A stretch of DNA of 64,000 bases, taken from assembly GCF_000234665.1 (NCBI RefSeq), contig NC_018309.1, forward strand, positions 362,418-426,417. Direction: 5' to 3'. The DNA comes from Leishmania mexicana MHOM/GT/2001/U1103 (lineage: Eukaryota; Euglenozoa; Kinetoplastea; Trypanosomatida; Trypanosomatidae). Shown here piece after piece: positions 30,287-40,998 of this stretch. Numbering within the stretch: the first letter of the stretch is position 1; each line of letters opens with the position of its first letter. The notes under the pieces were generated by a model. It saw only the letters and a program-made list of their open reading frames with translations. It did no database searches and had not been told where the DNA came from. The translations under genes and the position numbers were made by a program.

Positions 30287-31810
30287 ATGGCCATGGCGGC
30301 TACCAGGCTAGCAGCATCACTGCTGGCACTTTTCCTGTGCGGCTGCGCGTGCGTTAGCAACGCCGCTGCGGCCCGTGTGAACGATGATCTGCCGCCTGGC
30401 GTGATGCGCGGGCCGCTGCTACACGAGCACAGCTTTCAAGAGCCGCTCGTAAGCGACTGGTGGGAGGAAGGCGTTCCGCACTACATGATTGGCGGGTCGG
30501 CGGTCGCCAACGAGCGCTTTCTTCGCCTCACCACGAACGATCTGGATGACCATGGGTTCGCTTTCAACACCGCACCACTTGATCACGACAATTGGGAGGC
30601 TCGCGCGCGCTTCTCCATCCGGCCACCACCGGTGGCGGCTGACATGAACGGTAGCTCCGTCCACTACCAGGGCGGCGACGGCATGGCTCTATGGTACCTG
30701 GACCAACCGATCGGCGACGATCATCAGCACGTCGTCAAGTACTCCAAGTCCATCTCCCCGGAGCTGCGGGACGAGATGCTGGACGCCGAGAATCCGTGGC
30801 GTGTGGCCGACTTCCTGCTCAACGGCGACGACGACGACGACGAAGGGGTGGATGAGGATGATCTGACGGAGCAGGAGAAGCAGGAGGGACAGCAAGCGAA
30901 GGATCGCCGCGCTACAAAGAAGAGGAAGCGTGAGGAGCTGTTCAGGCGGCTGTTCAAGCGTGGCACCTCTGTCGACGACTCAGATAGGGAGCCACGTATC
31001 ATGGGGGTGAAGTTCTCGGACTTCAACAAAGGCTTTGGCCTCATTCTCGATTCCGTAGGGGATGAAAGGGAGCACCTACGCGAGCACCAGCAGCAAGGCG
31101 ACGCCGTGGAACACCACCACCACACCTCCAGCATCTACCTACTGCTGAACTTGCCGAACCACACATCCAGCTCAGGGGCGACGGTAGTGAACAACTTTGA
31201 CCCAACGCGCGAAAACTTCCGCAGATCCCCGGATGTGCTGCGGTGCACGTACGACTTTCGCCAGAAGGGCACGAAGCCGTATGACCCCAAGGCACATATG
31301 ATGAACAAGGCCACCAAGGCCGCCACCGCCGCCGAGGAGCCGGTGGAGCTGATCGTGCGCTACTACAAACAGAAGCTGACCGTAATCATCCGCCGCGAGG
31401 ACGTTGCAAAGCGCGAGGTGTCGTCGGTGGTGGATGAGACGGGGAAGGCGACGGACGAGGTGGAGGTAGTGCGCACGTACACGGAGACCATGTGCGGTGA
31501 GGTGTACCCGATCCATTTGCCACTGCGCTACCACTTCGGGTTCTCCGCCAGTACCGGCCACCGGCCGGCCAAGAATCGAAAGCGCCGCCCGCTGCGGAGC
31601 GTCTTCCACGAGGCGGACAAGAAAACCTTCACTCACGTGGACGTCCATGATGTGTTGAGGTTTGACCTGCGTGAGATGGGGCTGGACGCGAAGGCAATGG
31701 GGTATTCCAAGACGATCCCGCTAGAGCACTTCGACTTTGAGGCGGACAGGCGCGAGCGGCTGCACTTCTCTCGCCAGCTCCCGGTGAGCCCGGACTCAGA
31801 CACTGCATAA
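30287..31810 (+). CDS. L-type (legume-like) lectin, ERGIC-53/VIP36 family, without membrane anchor
   Basis: A 507-residue secretory-pathway lectin, expected to bind high-mannose glycans on cargo glycoproteins in the ER/Golgi. A signal peptide covers residues 1 to about 28 (RLAASLLALFLCGCACVS, then an Ala-rich cleavage region). The lectin domain follows, with conserved phrases such as HSFQEPL, GDGMALWYLD and YLLLNLPNHT. It is split by an insertion at about residues 180-220: an acidic run (DDDDDEGVDEDD) followed by a Lys/Arg-rich run. No C-terminal transmembrane helix or cytosolic sorting tail is visible, unlike ERGIC-53, VIP36 and VIPL, so the mature protein should be soluble in the lumen. The open frame extends upstream to 27747/29975, but the splice acceptor supports this ATG. 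Confidence 0.88.
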   Translation: MAMAATRLAASLLALFLCGCACVSNAAAARVNDDLPPGVMRGPLLHEHSFQEPLVSDWWEEGVPHYMIGGSAVANERFLRLTTNDLDDHGFAFNTAPLDHDNWEARARFSIRPPPVAADMNGSSVHYQGGDGMALWYLDQPIGDDHQHVVKYSKSISPELRDEMLDAENPWRVADFLLNGDDDDDEGVDEDDLTEQEKQEGQQAKDRRATKKRKREELFRRLFKRGTSVDDSDREPRIMGVKFSDFNKGFGLILDSVGDEREHLREHQQQGDAVEHHHHTSSIYLLLNLPNHTSSSGATVVNNFDPTRENFRRSPDVLRCTYDFRQKGTKPYDPKAHMMNKATKAATAAEEPVELIVRYYKQKLTVIIRREDVAKREVSSVVDETGKATDEVEVVRTYTETMCGEVYPIHLPLRYHFGFSASTGHRPAKNRKRRPLRSVFHEADKKTFTHVDVHDVLRFDLREMGLDAKAMGYSKTIPLEHFDFEADRRERLHFSRQLPVSPDSDTA

Positions 31811-33244
31811 GCGGTTGTGTGCGACCGCTTTGCGTGTCTGTATTCGTGATCGTTTCTCTCACGTGGGCGTGTGCATCTCCTGAGGATGAGGCGGGTGGGA
31901 CGTGGGAGACGGAGGCAAATAGCCGGGGAGGGGGAGGAGGGAGCAAGAGAGAGCGGGACGTGCACGTGTGCGTGGGTTCGGGCGACCTCGGCGCAGGCGG
32001 GCACGTCTCTCTTGTTTTTACCTTCGCTAGTGTATGTGCTTATGTCCTCCGTTTTGTTGTTGTTTCAGTGGCTCAGCAGCGGCTGAGGCTGCGCGGCACA
32101 GCCGAGGGAAAGGGAAAGTGCCCACAGGAGAGGGGTGGGGGAGGGGGCGGGAGGCGGAGGAGGCTTTTACGCACGCTCAGGCATGTACATGCCCGTCGTG
32201 AGCTTTCCTCCCTCCCTCCCACCCTTGGTGACGTATCGACGGACAGGGTGCACACGGTTGCTCCTCTCTGATGCCCCTTGCTACCTCTGCGCTCCCTCCC
32301 CCTCGGGGTGGCGGTGTTCTGCCTCATTCCTCATTCCTTCCGCATCCTTCCCTCTCAGCTCATGCCGCCGCATTGCACGGCACGGCACGGCGGCTCCTCC
32401 CCCCTCTGCATCACGTCCGTTTTCTGTATTCCTTTACTCTTTCATGTTCTCTAGACCTATCCCGTTTTCATTTTGCCTGGCACAGCCGCACGCGCGCACA
32501 GGACTATGTGATTACGCCAAGTGAGATGGGTGCCCGCGTCAACAGGGCTGTGCGCGTGTGTGTTGGGGGGAGAGGGGGGCGTATATATATATGCATGCTT
32601 GCATGTGCGCTCCTCTCTCATGTCCTCTGTCTCCACCTCTCGCTTCCTTCGTCGTGTTCTCCCTTGCCGATGAGCGCCAAGGAAACGAGGGCAGAACAGC
32701 GAAGAACAGGAGAGAGCAATCGCGCGTGGGTTTCCCAACGGCCAAGCGGTGGCAGGCGGCTGGAGGGAAGGGGGATGAATGTGATCATCTCCCCGTATTT
32801 CCTCCTCTGTCATGCCCCCTCCCTCCGTCAACGTGTGTGTGTGTGTGGCTCTTGTCCGTCAGCTCATCCTCCTCGCCTTTTCGTCTCTCTATCGCTCTTT
32901 GTGTGGCCATCTCCGCCCCTCCTCCCTCCCCTGCGATCCCTTCCGGTGCGTGGTTGCTTCCCCTGCATGCGCCCCCCTCTCGCGCTGGTTGTCTGACGCG
33001 GCAGCGTGGATTATGTGGTTTTCCTGCACTCCCTCTCTCCTTCCCCACCCATTTCTCCGCCCCTCTCGTCTCTCCACTGCGCCATCATCAGAGAGCTCTC
33101 TCTCTTGCTTCTCGACTTCCCTGTTTCTTCTCCCACGGCCCTGTTTGAGGTCCACCAGCCAGTACGACGACGTGCGCACTCTTCACGGCCGGCACACCTC
33201 AAATACACACACACACACACATACACACACAACGGCGGAAGAAA
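31811..33244. other. Intergenic spacer lectin-MORN protein
   Basis: About 1.4 kb. CT-rich throughout its right half, with (CA)n just before the next ATG (33206-33232). No gene is seen. Confidence 0.7.
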
Positions 33245-35425
33245 ATGTCCGACGACGGCAGCGAGGTGGCGGTGGAGCTGCCGCAGATGTGGCAGTATAT
33301 CCACCCAACGCACAACAGCGCCGACAGCAGCGAGGACGAGATGGATGACGAGGAAAACGTAGAAGTGGTCGACAACGACGCAGCCCGCGGAGGGCGCCCT
33401 GCCGACTACGTAAAGCTGAAAAAGTCGGCCCCACGCCTTGGCCAGCTGATCCGCTTCCTCAACGACATGGAGGACGAGGATGTGCAGGGGGTACTGCTGG
33501 AGAATGATCCGGTGACGCGGCAGACGCTGCTGCAGTGGGCGACGCTGAACAACCACTTCATGCTCGTCGAGTACCTCGTGAAGCGTGTGAAGCGCGCCGC
33601 CTTCTCCTTCGATGCCGAGTCGGTCGAGGTCGTGGTGTACGACCGGTGGGTGGAGATGTCGCAGGAGCTACCCACGGCTGCCGAGGTGGCGGAGCGGCAG
33701 AAGCAGCGCGAGAACGAGAAGGCAAAGCGTCTGGCGGAGCGTGCGATGGTCAACAGCGGTGACGATGTCGTCGAGGACGAAGAGAGCGAGGAAGAGGAGG
33801 AGGTGGAGCCGATGCCAGAGGAGCTCGTGTACGACACACTGGAGGACTACCACGGCGAGTTGGGGGATGGCGGTGTCGGGGTGGTGAAGCGGATTGGCGA
33901 GCTGGGCGTCTACGTGGGGCCGCGCCTGCCGGACGGCACGAAGCAGGGCCTCGGGCAGACACTCTTCCCCTCGGGCGACTGCTACGCGGGCGAGTACAAA
34001 GAGAATCAGCGCGACGGCCGTGGGGTCTACTGGTGGTCCAAGGGCGGCGCACTTTACTGCGGCGAGTGGTTCCGAAACATGCGCCACGGCTACGGCCGGA
34101 TGGTGTACCCAGACGGCTCCCGCTACCTCGGGCGGTGGGTGCACGGCAAGCGCAGTGGCAAGGGTCGCTACGTCTACGCCGACGGCAGCAGCTACGACGG
34201 GGCCTGGGTGAAGGACGAGAAGCACGGGAGCGGCACGTACCACCTGCTGGACGGCTCCTCCTTCATTGGCACCTTCCACCACAACCGTTTCGTATCAGGC
34301 GAATGGCGCCTCGCGTCCGGGACGGTGCGCTACATCGGCAACTTCGAAAATGATACGCCGGCCGGCGCCGGCGTCTACGTGCACCGCTGCGGCCTCAAGC
34401 CCGGCGCCTTCCAGCAGGAGGGCACCTACTCGGGGGAGGGCAAGTCTTGGGTGCCGAGCATACTGAAATGCACGTCTCGCATGGTGCCACACATGGAGCT
34501 CGTGGTACCGCCGCAGCTTAGCGGGTCGACGCGGGTGCCGATGGAGTTTGGCGCCGAGTGCACCGGCCGCACCATGGCGGACCTCATCAAGATCGCCAAC
34601 TACCCCCCGCTGCTGCGGTGGGTGGCTTCCCTGGCCTCCGCGGCCAAGGACGTGGTAGCTGGCGAGGCGGAGTTGAAGGGGGTGGAGCTGAGGGGTGTGG
34701 AGGTGCAGTCGATGCGCTACGACGCCGCCGACCCCGATGCAATCACGGAGGTGACCATCCTCCCCATCCTTGTTGACAGTGTCGGGAAGCGCGTGCGCCC
34801 GCCATCGGAGTCGGTTACTCTGAAGCCGTCCGTCACGCGTCTGATGATCCTGCTGGAGGCTCCAGGCATGGAGCCGGTAGTGCTCTTGGAGAGGTCCCTT
34901 CAAAGCACTAGCCCCGACGACCACCACCAGCAGAGCCGCCTTCCCGCAGTGCGCATCAGCGAGGACTCGTCCGTGGGCGGCGACGTGGTGGACGCAGTCG
35001 GGCCCGCCCTCCGCCTGGAGCTCACCTCCACGAATACCATGGCTCTTTTGCTGCCTCCTATGCGATGCAACCCCATGCAGGGCAACGCCGAGGAGTCGGT
35101 GTGGATGTACGCCCAGGAGGTGCACCGCGAAACAGTGGCGCAGCTGGAGCACAAACTGCAGCTGCTCTCCGCCGAGTTGCCGGAGGCGTCGACGGTGTAC
35201 GTGGCGGTGCTGCTGTCCGACGTGGCCGCCATCTCTACCGACGCCATGACGGCAATGGCGGCCGCCAATGCGCAGCAGCGCCGCGCCGCCCATACACTGC
35301 CCAGAGCCACCGTTGCCCCGCAGCGCCCACCGACGCCGCCGCCTCCAACGTTGGAGCCGCGGCCGGAGCTCCAGCCCCTGTACGATGCCAAGGCCCGCCG
35401 TGATGAGGCAGAGTTGGAGGAGTAA
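33245..35425 (+). CDS. MORN-repeat protein
   Basis: A 726-residue protein. The N-terminus is acidic (two Asp/Glu-rich stretches at about 20-40 and 178-198). Residues about 225-350 hold at least five tandem MORN repeats recognisable by YxGxW/YxGEY phrases (YAGEYKENQRDGRG, YCGEWFRNMRHGYG, YLGRWVHGKRSGKG, YDGAWVKDEKHGSG). The C-terminal half is unrecognised and ends in a proline-rich tail. MORN repeats bind lipids or act as scaffolds; in protists they occur in radial-spoke and cytoskeletal proteins. A flagellar role is possible but not shown by the sequence. Confidence 0.88.
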   Translation: MSDDGSEVAVELPQMWQYIHPTHNSADSSEDEMDDEENVEVVDNDAARGGRPADYVKLKKSAPRLGQLIRFLNDMEDEDVQGVLLENDPVTRQTLLQWATLNNHFMLVEYLVKRVKRAAFSFDAESVEVVVYDRWVEMSQELPTAAEVAERQKQRENEKAKRLAERAMVNSGDDVVEDEESEEEEEVEPMPEELVYDTLEDYHGELGDGGVGVVKRIGELGVYVGPRLPDGTKQGLGQTLFPSGDCYAGEYKENQRDGRGVYWWSKGGALYCGEWFRNMRHGYGRMVYPDGSRYLGRWVHGKRSGKGRYVYADGSSYDGAWVKDEKHGSGTYHLLDGSSFIGTFHHNRFVSGEWRLASGTVRYIGNFENDTPAGAGVYVHRCGLKPGAFQQEGTYSGEGKSWVPSILKCTSRMVPHMELVVPPQLSGSTRVPMEFGAECTGRTMADLIKIANYPPLLRWVASLASAAKDVVAGEAELKGVELRGVEVQSMRYDAADPDAITEVTILPILVDSVGKRVRPPSESVTLKPSVTRLMILLEAPGMEPVVLLERSLQSTSPDDHHQQSRLPAVRISEDSSVGGDVVDAVGPALRLELTSTNTMALLLPPMRCNPMQGNAEESVWMYAQEVHRETVAQLEHKLQLLSAELPEASTVYVAVLLSDVAAISTDAMTAMAAANAQQRRAAHTLPRATVAPQRPPTPPPPTLEPRPELQPLYDAKARRDEAELEE

Positions 35426-38076
35426 CACCTGCTAGAGAGGGAAAAGCAGCGACAACTGCAAGGCACACACACACACACGCATGCACACAGGGGCATCACC
35501 CTCCTTCCATAGATGCACTACGGCCGTCGTCCGGGTCTCCTTGCCCTCCTTCCCCAACACACACACACACACACATGCATTCTTTTTCATCTGCTGCCGC
35601 TGTTGCATGATTGTGTGTGTGTGTGCGTGTGTGTGTGAACGTTATGTACATAGCAGTAAAGCCGCTCCACCTGTCCGTGCCCCCCCCCCCCTCGCGCCCT
35701 GACATCGTTAGGAGGACATCACCGCTCCTCTTCTTCTTTCTCCATAAGAGGTGGTGGTGATTGGGAAGGTGCCGTGTCAGGAGGTAGTCCGTCGCCGCCT
35801 CCTCTGCCTCAGTACACACACACACACACACACAAACAGGCGTAGCAACGTACAGGTGCCCGCGTGTGTGCGTGTGCGTCGTTTGTTGGGTGTGGTGGGC
35901 GCTTGTGGGTGGTCGTATGCGTGCGTGGATTTGTGTACCTCTCTCTCCTCCTCTATTCTGGTGGACGGCGTACGTGAATCGCCCTCCTCCCGCCCCTCAG
36001 CCTCTCGGTGGTGGCGGTTGCGGATGGTGCGGATGACCTGGACGGGATATCCCGTTGATGTGATGATGATTGATGATGTACAGCAGCGGACACGCATCTG
36101 TGTGCGTGTGTGCGCGTCTGTTTATGCGTGTTCTTATTCACGCACAGCGAACCGAAAAGGAAGCGCGGAAGGGTGTGTCCGTGTGTGCTTCGCGGGCGAG
36201 AGTGTCGACCATGGAGGAGGCGAGGGAAAGACGAAGTGGGGAGGAGGGGGGAAGGCCTCCCTCCCTCCCTACAGCCACCAGGGGTGTCTCTGTTGACTCT
36301 ATCTGCACGCACAGCGATACACGCGAGCACACGCACACACACAGGGCAATCACATGAGCAACTCCCTCTCCACTCCTCGTCCATCTTTGCATCGATCCGC
36401 TTGTCTTGTTCATGTATCTATCCTCATTCTTATCTGCCTCCCCACCGCTGCTGCCTACTGGTGCCATCCGCACCCACACACAGACACAACACACATTGCA
36501 TGAAAAGGCCGGAGGGGTGATCCTCAAAGGCGGTGCAGCTGCACTTGGGCTTGTGCACCTATCCACAACAACACCCCGTCAACGTCCCCAACGAGAGGCC
36601 TCGCGGCCCCCCTCTCCCTCCCCGACAGGGAACTAGAAGAAGCACACCTGTGCGAGGCTAGCGCTTGCCGACAGACTTGGAAAAGGACCTCGAACAAGGA
36701 TCGGGCAACGCGGCGCGCACATGATGGAGGACGGCGATGCCGGCACCCTGAGCAGTCAGGATTCTGCGTGCGCGCGGGGGACCGTCTGGGCACGAGTGAG
36801 TAGGACGGGCGCATTCTCTCTTCACCTCCTCCGCCCTTTTTTATCGACGGCTCTGTAGAGGCCATCAATGTGCGGGTGAAGGCGGTGCAGCGCTGTCGTT
36901 CCTCTAAACACAAGCGCCCGCGAAGGAAAAGGGGTTTGCAAGAGACGAACGCCCTCCCCCTCGCTGGTCTCTCTGCCTGTCGTGGGCGTTGTTTGCTGTC
37001 TTCTCCCATCTCTCCCCTTCCGTCTCTCCCCTTCCATCTGAGGCGCCAACGACGACGGCGAGGCGGCAATCATGAGCGCATCGTGCTTTTCCCTTTGTCG
37101 GACGCGGGCAGCTGCCGATGAACATGTGCAAACGGGGAGAGAGGAGAGAGGATGGTTGCTCCCTTGTCCACGACGACACGACAGGTGCCCTTGGTCGGTG
37201 TACATGATAAACTCTTGGCACCCCCACGTGCGGCCATCAGCTCTCTGTCCTTCGGTGCTCAGCCCTGTGTGGTACGCCTATCGCTGCTTCATCACCGTGT
37301 CAGCGCCGTCCTCACGTTGTCTTTTACGGTGCCGTCTTGTATCGGCCTCTGCACTTGCGTTGCCGTCAGCGTGTCGCCATGCAGCATCCCAGCTCCCAGA
37401 TCTGTGAAGAAGCTGGCACACCGACAGCTCACTGCACCCCCTCCGGCGGTGTTGAGCGGGTGGCACTGTCTACATGGACTGCGCAACAAGGGAGAGGCTC
37501 CCCCCCCCCCCCCCCACACACACACCCCACCAACATGTGTAAGCACCCCTGCGACGGCGCAAGAAATTTGTCATGGCCCGTCTCGCGAGTAGCGTGATGT
37601 CTGGGTGTGCTCTCTCTCTCTCTCGCACAAGAAGACGCCGAAGTTGTGCTCGACCAGTGCCCCATCGCCGCGAATCGGATAAGGTGTGGTCCTGGCCACA
37701 GGTCTGCCTAAAAGGCTCAATGCGGCCCGCGCGTGTAGCGAAGGCGTGGTCCAACTTGTGCGCCCCCCCCCAAAACGCGGGCGGAGCGCTGAAAAGCTCA
37801 CGCGGCCAGACGGAAGCGTCGGCGATGCGCCCCACACTCTTTCCATTCCTGGACCTTCTTCCTCCCTACCCAGTTGCGCGACAACGTTGACATCATCGTC
37901 AGAAAATCCGCCGCGTCTCCGACTGACTGTGTGTGTGCGTGCGCGGTAAAACCGCATCAACTCTCCCCCCATTAGGAGTGCTCACCTATCGACATCCATA
38001 GACAGACGCACGCACAGGAACACGTCTTACCATTTTCCTTTCGTCTCTTCCAGTATCAGACAGGGGTGTCGTTGCC
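35426..38076. other. Intergenic spacer MORN protein-Rad21
   Basis: About 2.65 kb of low-complexity spacer with many short CA/TG tracts and CT-rich stretches. All open frames are repeat-encoded and show no domain. It is unusually long for the spacing of this window and could hold a non-coding RNA, but nothing specific is visible. Confidence 0.6.
38031..38053 (+). promoter_or_regulatory. Trans-splice acceptor of the Rad21 gene
   Basis: Tract CATTTTCCTTTCGTCTCTTC followed by CAG, AG at 38052-38053, 23 bases before the ATG. Confidence 0.7.
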
Positions 38077-39801
38077 ATGTTCTTCTCAACCTACGTGCTC
38101 ACGAAGAAGGGCCCGCTCGCCAAGGTTTGGCTCGCCGCGCACTGGGACAAGCGACTCACCCGCCATGAAGTGAAGGTGGTCGACCTCAGTCAGACTATCC
38201 TCCACATTGTCCGCCCTGTCGTCCCGATCGCCCTGCGCACGTCCGGTGAACTGCTCGTCGGTGTCGTGCGCATCTACGCACTGAAGGTGAAGCACCTGCT
38301 GAAGGAGGCGACCGAGGCGACGCTCTTCTTGCGTGTGACGACTCTCGCGACGAAGGGCAGCAAGGCTGGTGTCGCCAGTCAGCACCGCACCACCTCGATC
38401 GACGGCGTCGTGGTGCCCGTGAAGGGCAGCGATGTCGAGGCCGTGACGTTTGACTGGAACGCCGATGTCGCCGCGAAGCACGGCGCGGCGGCAGACACTG
38501 CCGAGGCTCTTGGCGAGGGCCGTTTTAATGCCATCGCTGATCTGCTGGGAAACAGCCACCGCATCGAAGTCTCCGACACAGACAAGGAGGATGCCCTCCT
38601 GGCGTCGGCGTGGTACACAGTGCAGCCAACGTCGCAGGCGGCAGGCGACGAGCTTCACACCATGCAGCAGGACTACGACGAGATCGCTAAGATGCGGGCA
38701 GACTTGATGGCCTTCGGCGAGCGCGCCAGTGGGAGCGGCAGTGGCAGTAAGAGCAAATCGAGTCTGTCGAGTATGGAGAAGGGTCGTGGCAGCGTTGCCG
38801 TTGATGTGGACGGCATGGCGTTCCCCGCTGTCGGCGATGAGCTGGATATTGGCGTCCCGCTCCCTGACGAGCTACCGCCGGGCTTCCCTGCTCTGGACGG
38901 GCAGGTGCCGACGGGCATGATACCAGCCGATCCGTTCCTGCTGCCGGATATGATGATGAACATGGATGAGGCGGCGGTGGCGGTGCAGCAGTCACGTCCA
39001 GGCCGAAAGATGCGGCCGGTGAACGTGTGCGACCTCGACTCCACGACGCTATCGCGCGAGGCCTTCGAGAAGTGCATGGCAGACCGTAGCGACATTCTTA
39101 ACAGCGAGCCGCGCCGTGGCCCCTACGACGCGCAGGAGGAGGCTGACCGCTACACCGTGAGGGGGTCCGCGAACACGGCGAACGCGGTTGCTGCCAACCC
39201 CGCGATGGACGCGGCGCCTCTCTCGGGGGTTCTGAACCCGGCGCTTCGCCTCGCATACGCGGCAGCCCTGCGGGAGAGCGCCGAGAAAGCTGTCGCGATG
39301 GCGGCGCAGGCGTTTCGGGAGTCGACGGCGCGGCGAAGCGAAGTCCCTGCTGGCGTCGGGGGCATCCTCGAGGCGGACGATGCGCAGGTTGCCGCGGCGG
39401 ATCTGGACGGCAGCGCCATGCTGCTGCCGGAGGAGGAGGTGGCGCAGCAGCGTCGCAAGCGCGGCCGCGACGACGGTGACGGAGTCGATGACTCAACGAT
39501 GGCTGCAGGTGTGTCGGCCAGTGTTCAGCAGACGCTGGAGCGCATTCGAATGGAGCTCTCGGTGCGCGCTGCGCGTGACCGCAAGAAGCCCCGCACGCAG
39601 TCGGCTGCCTCTCTCGTTGGTGCAAGCTGCGCGTTGCGGGAGGTGTGCCGTGGTCTGCGCCGTCGCGATGCCGCACGCACGTTTGTGGACGTCCTCGCAC
39701 TGGCATCGAAACAGTACGTTAGCGCACAGCAGGCGCCGGGGTCTGATGAGGTGCAGGTGACCCTGAACGAGTCGGCCCTGGGTCTATTGGCTGCGGCGTG
39801 A
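38077..39801 (+). CDS. SCC1: Cohesin kleisin subunit Rad21/SCC1
   Basis: A 574-residue kleisin. The N-terminal domain, residues 1 to about 90, is the classic Rad21/Rec8 module that binds the SMC3 neck (MFFSTYVLTKKGPLAKVWLAAHW, with the later phrase SGELLVGVVRIYALKVKHLL). The C-terminal about 60 residues (from DAARTFVDVLALASKQYV) match the winged-helix domain that binds the SMC1 head. The long middle is Ala/Arg/Asp-rich and low in conserved motifs, as usual. Together with SMC1, SMC3 and SCC3 it forms the ring that holds sister chromatids until separase cleaves it. Rec8 is the alternative name for the same fold; Rad21/SCC1 is preferred as the mitotic form. Confidence 0.9.
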   Translation: MFFSTYVLTKKGPLAKVWLAAHWDKRLTRHEVKVVDLSQTILHIVRPVVPIALRTSGELLVGVVRIYALKVKHLLKEATEATLFLRVTTLATKGSKAGVASQHRTTSIDGVVVPVKGSDVEAVTFDWNADVAAKHGAAADTAEALGEGRFNAIADLLGNSHRIEVSDTDKEDALLASAWYTVQPTSQAAGDELHTMQQDYDEIAKMRADLMAFGERASGSGSGSKSKSSLSSMEKGRGSVAVDVDGMAFPAVGDELDIGVPLPDELPPGFPALDGQVPTGMIPADPFLLPDMMMNMDEAAVAVQQSRPGRKMRPVNVCDLDSTTLSREAFEKCMADRSDILNSEPRRGPYDAQEEADRYTVRGSANTANAVAANPAMDAAPLSGVLNPALRLAYAAALRESAEKAVAMAAQAFRESTARRSEVPAGVGGILEADDAQVAAADLDGSAMLLPEEEVAQQRRKRGRDDGDGVDDSTMAAGVSASVQQTLERIRMELSVRAARDRKKPRTQSAASLVGASCALREVCRGLRRRDAARTFVDVLALASKQYVSAQQAPGSDEVQVTLNESALGLLAAA

Positions 39802-40967
39802 GAGCGGCGTTAGAGGTGGACTGAGCGACGAGAGCAAAGCTGCCGCGCTCGCTCCTTGTGTGCGGCGCTGTGTGTGTATGTGTCGCATGTTCGCCTGTCT
39901 CACTCTCCATAAACCATCGCGTCGTTCGACAGGGCACCCTCATCATCATCACCTCCCCTCAACTGGTAGTGCTGCGAGTGCCGGTGTCTCCCGTGCGGCT
40001 GTTGCCGCGGTGACTGGTGCTGGTTGACCTCTGCCCCACACTGGCCACGTTGTCCTTCCCTTCCACCCGCTGTCCCCCCCCCCAATTCTCTCTCCAGCTG
40101 AATGCTGCTTTCTTTTTCCATAGAGTACCACCGCTAATAGGGGGGGGGCGGGAGGCATCGATGTGGGTGTTCGTTGTTTTACCGACTTGCTCTCCCCGCC
40201 TCAGGAGCTTGTTCTCTGTCTGTGGGTGTCCGTCTCTCACCCTTTCTCTGCATGTGTGTGTGTGCGCGCCAGATCTTGCGGTGGTGGGAGATATATATAT
40301 ATATAGGGAGGGACGGAGGGTGCGCGATGTCCCCCTCGTTGATGGGCGGCAGAGTCCGCCCCCTCCGTCCTTTTCTTCAGTACACACACACGTGCAGAGT
40401 AACGACAACTCTCTTGAAACCATAGAAGCAGATGTACGCACATACATGCACGTGTTTTTGTGAAATCCATCATCAGAGCTATGCGCACTGTGTGTGCCAA
40501 AGCGGAATGGGCCGGCTTGTCTGTGACGAGCTCGTCCGGTACGCACACGCACACGTCTGCACATGCACATACACGTCCCCTCCCTCCTCGTGTACACACG
40601 CCCATGCCGGGGCCTCCCTCATAGACGTGCGTGCCTTATTTTCTATTGATTATTCTCAAGTCCCATTGCGGTATATATATGTATGTATATGTATATGTAT
40701 GTATATGTATATATGTATATGTGTATATATGTATGTATATATGTATGTATATATGTATGTATATATGTATATATGTATATATGTATATATGTATGTATAT
40801 ATGTATATATGTATGTATATATGTATATATGTATATGTGTATATATGTATATGTGTATATATGTATGTATATATGTATGTATATATATATGTATGTATAT
40901 ATGTATATATGTATATATGTATATATGTATGTATATATATATATATGTATATATGTATATATGTATG

Positions 40968-40998
<31 letters not shown>

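Larger units (their letters stand above)
28537..30664 (+). repeat. 2,128-bp direct repeat, right copy (contig start after gap)
   Basis: Appears identical to 26309-28436; see that entry. It starts exactly after the N run, within the AFG1-like coding sequence, and continues into the complete lectin gene. Confidence 0.95.
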
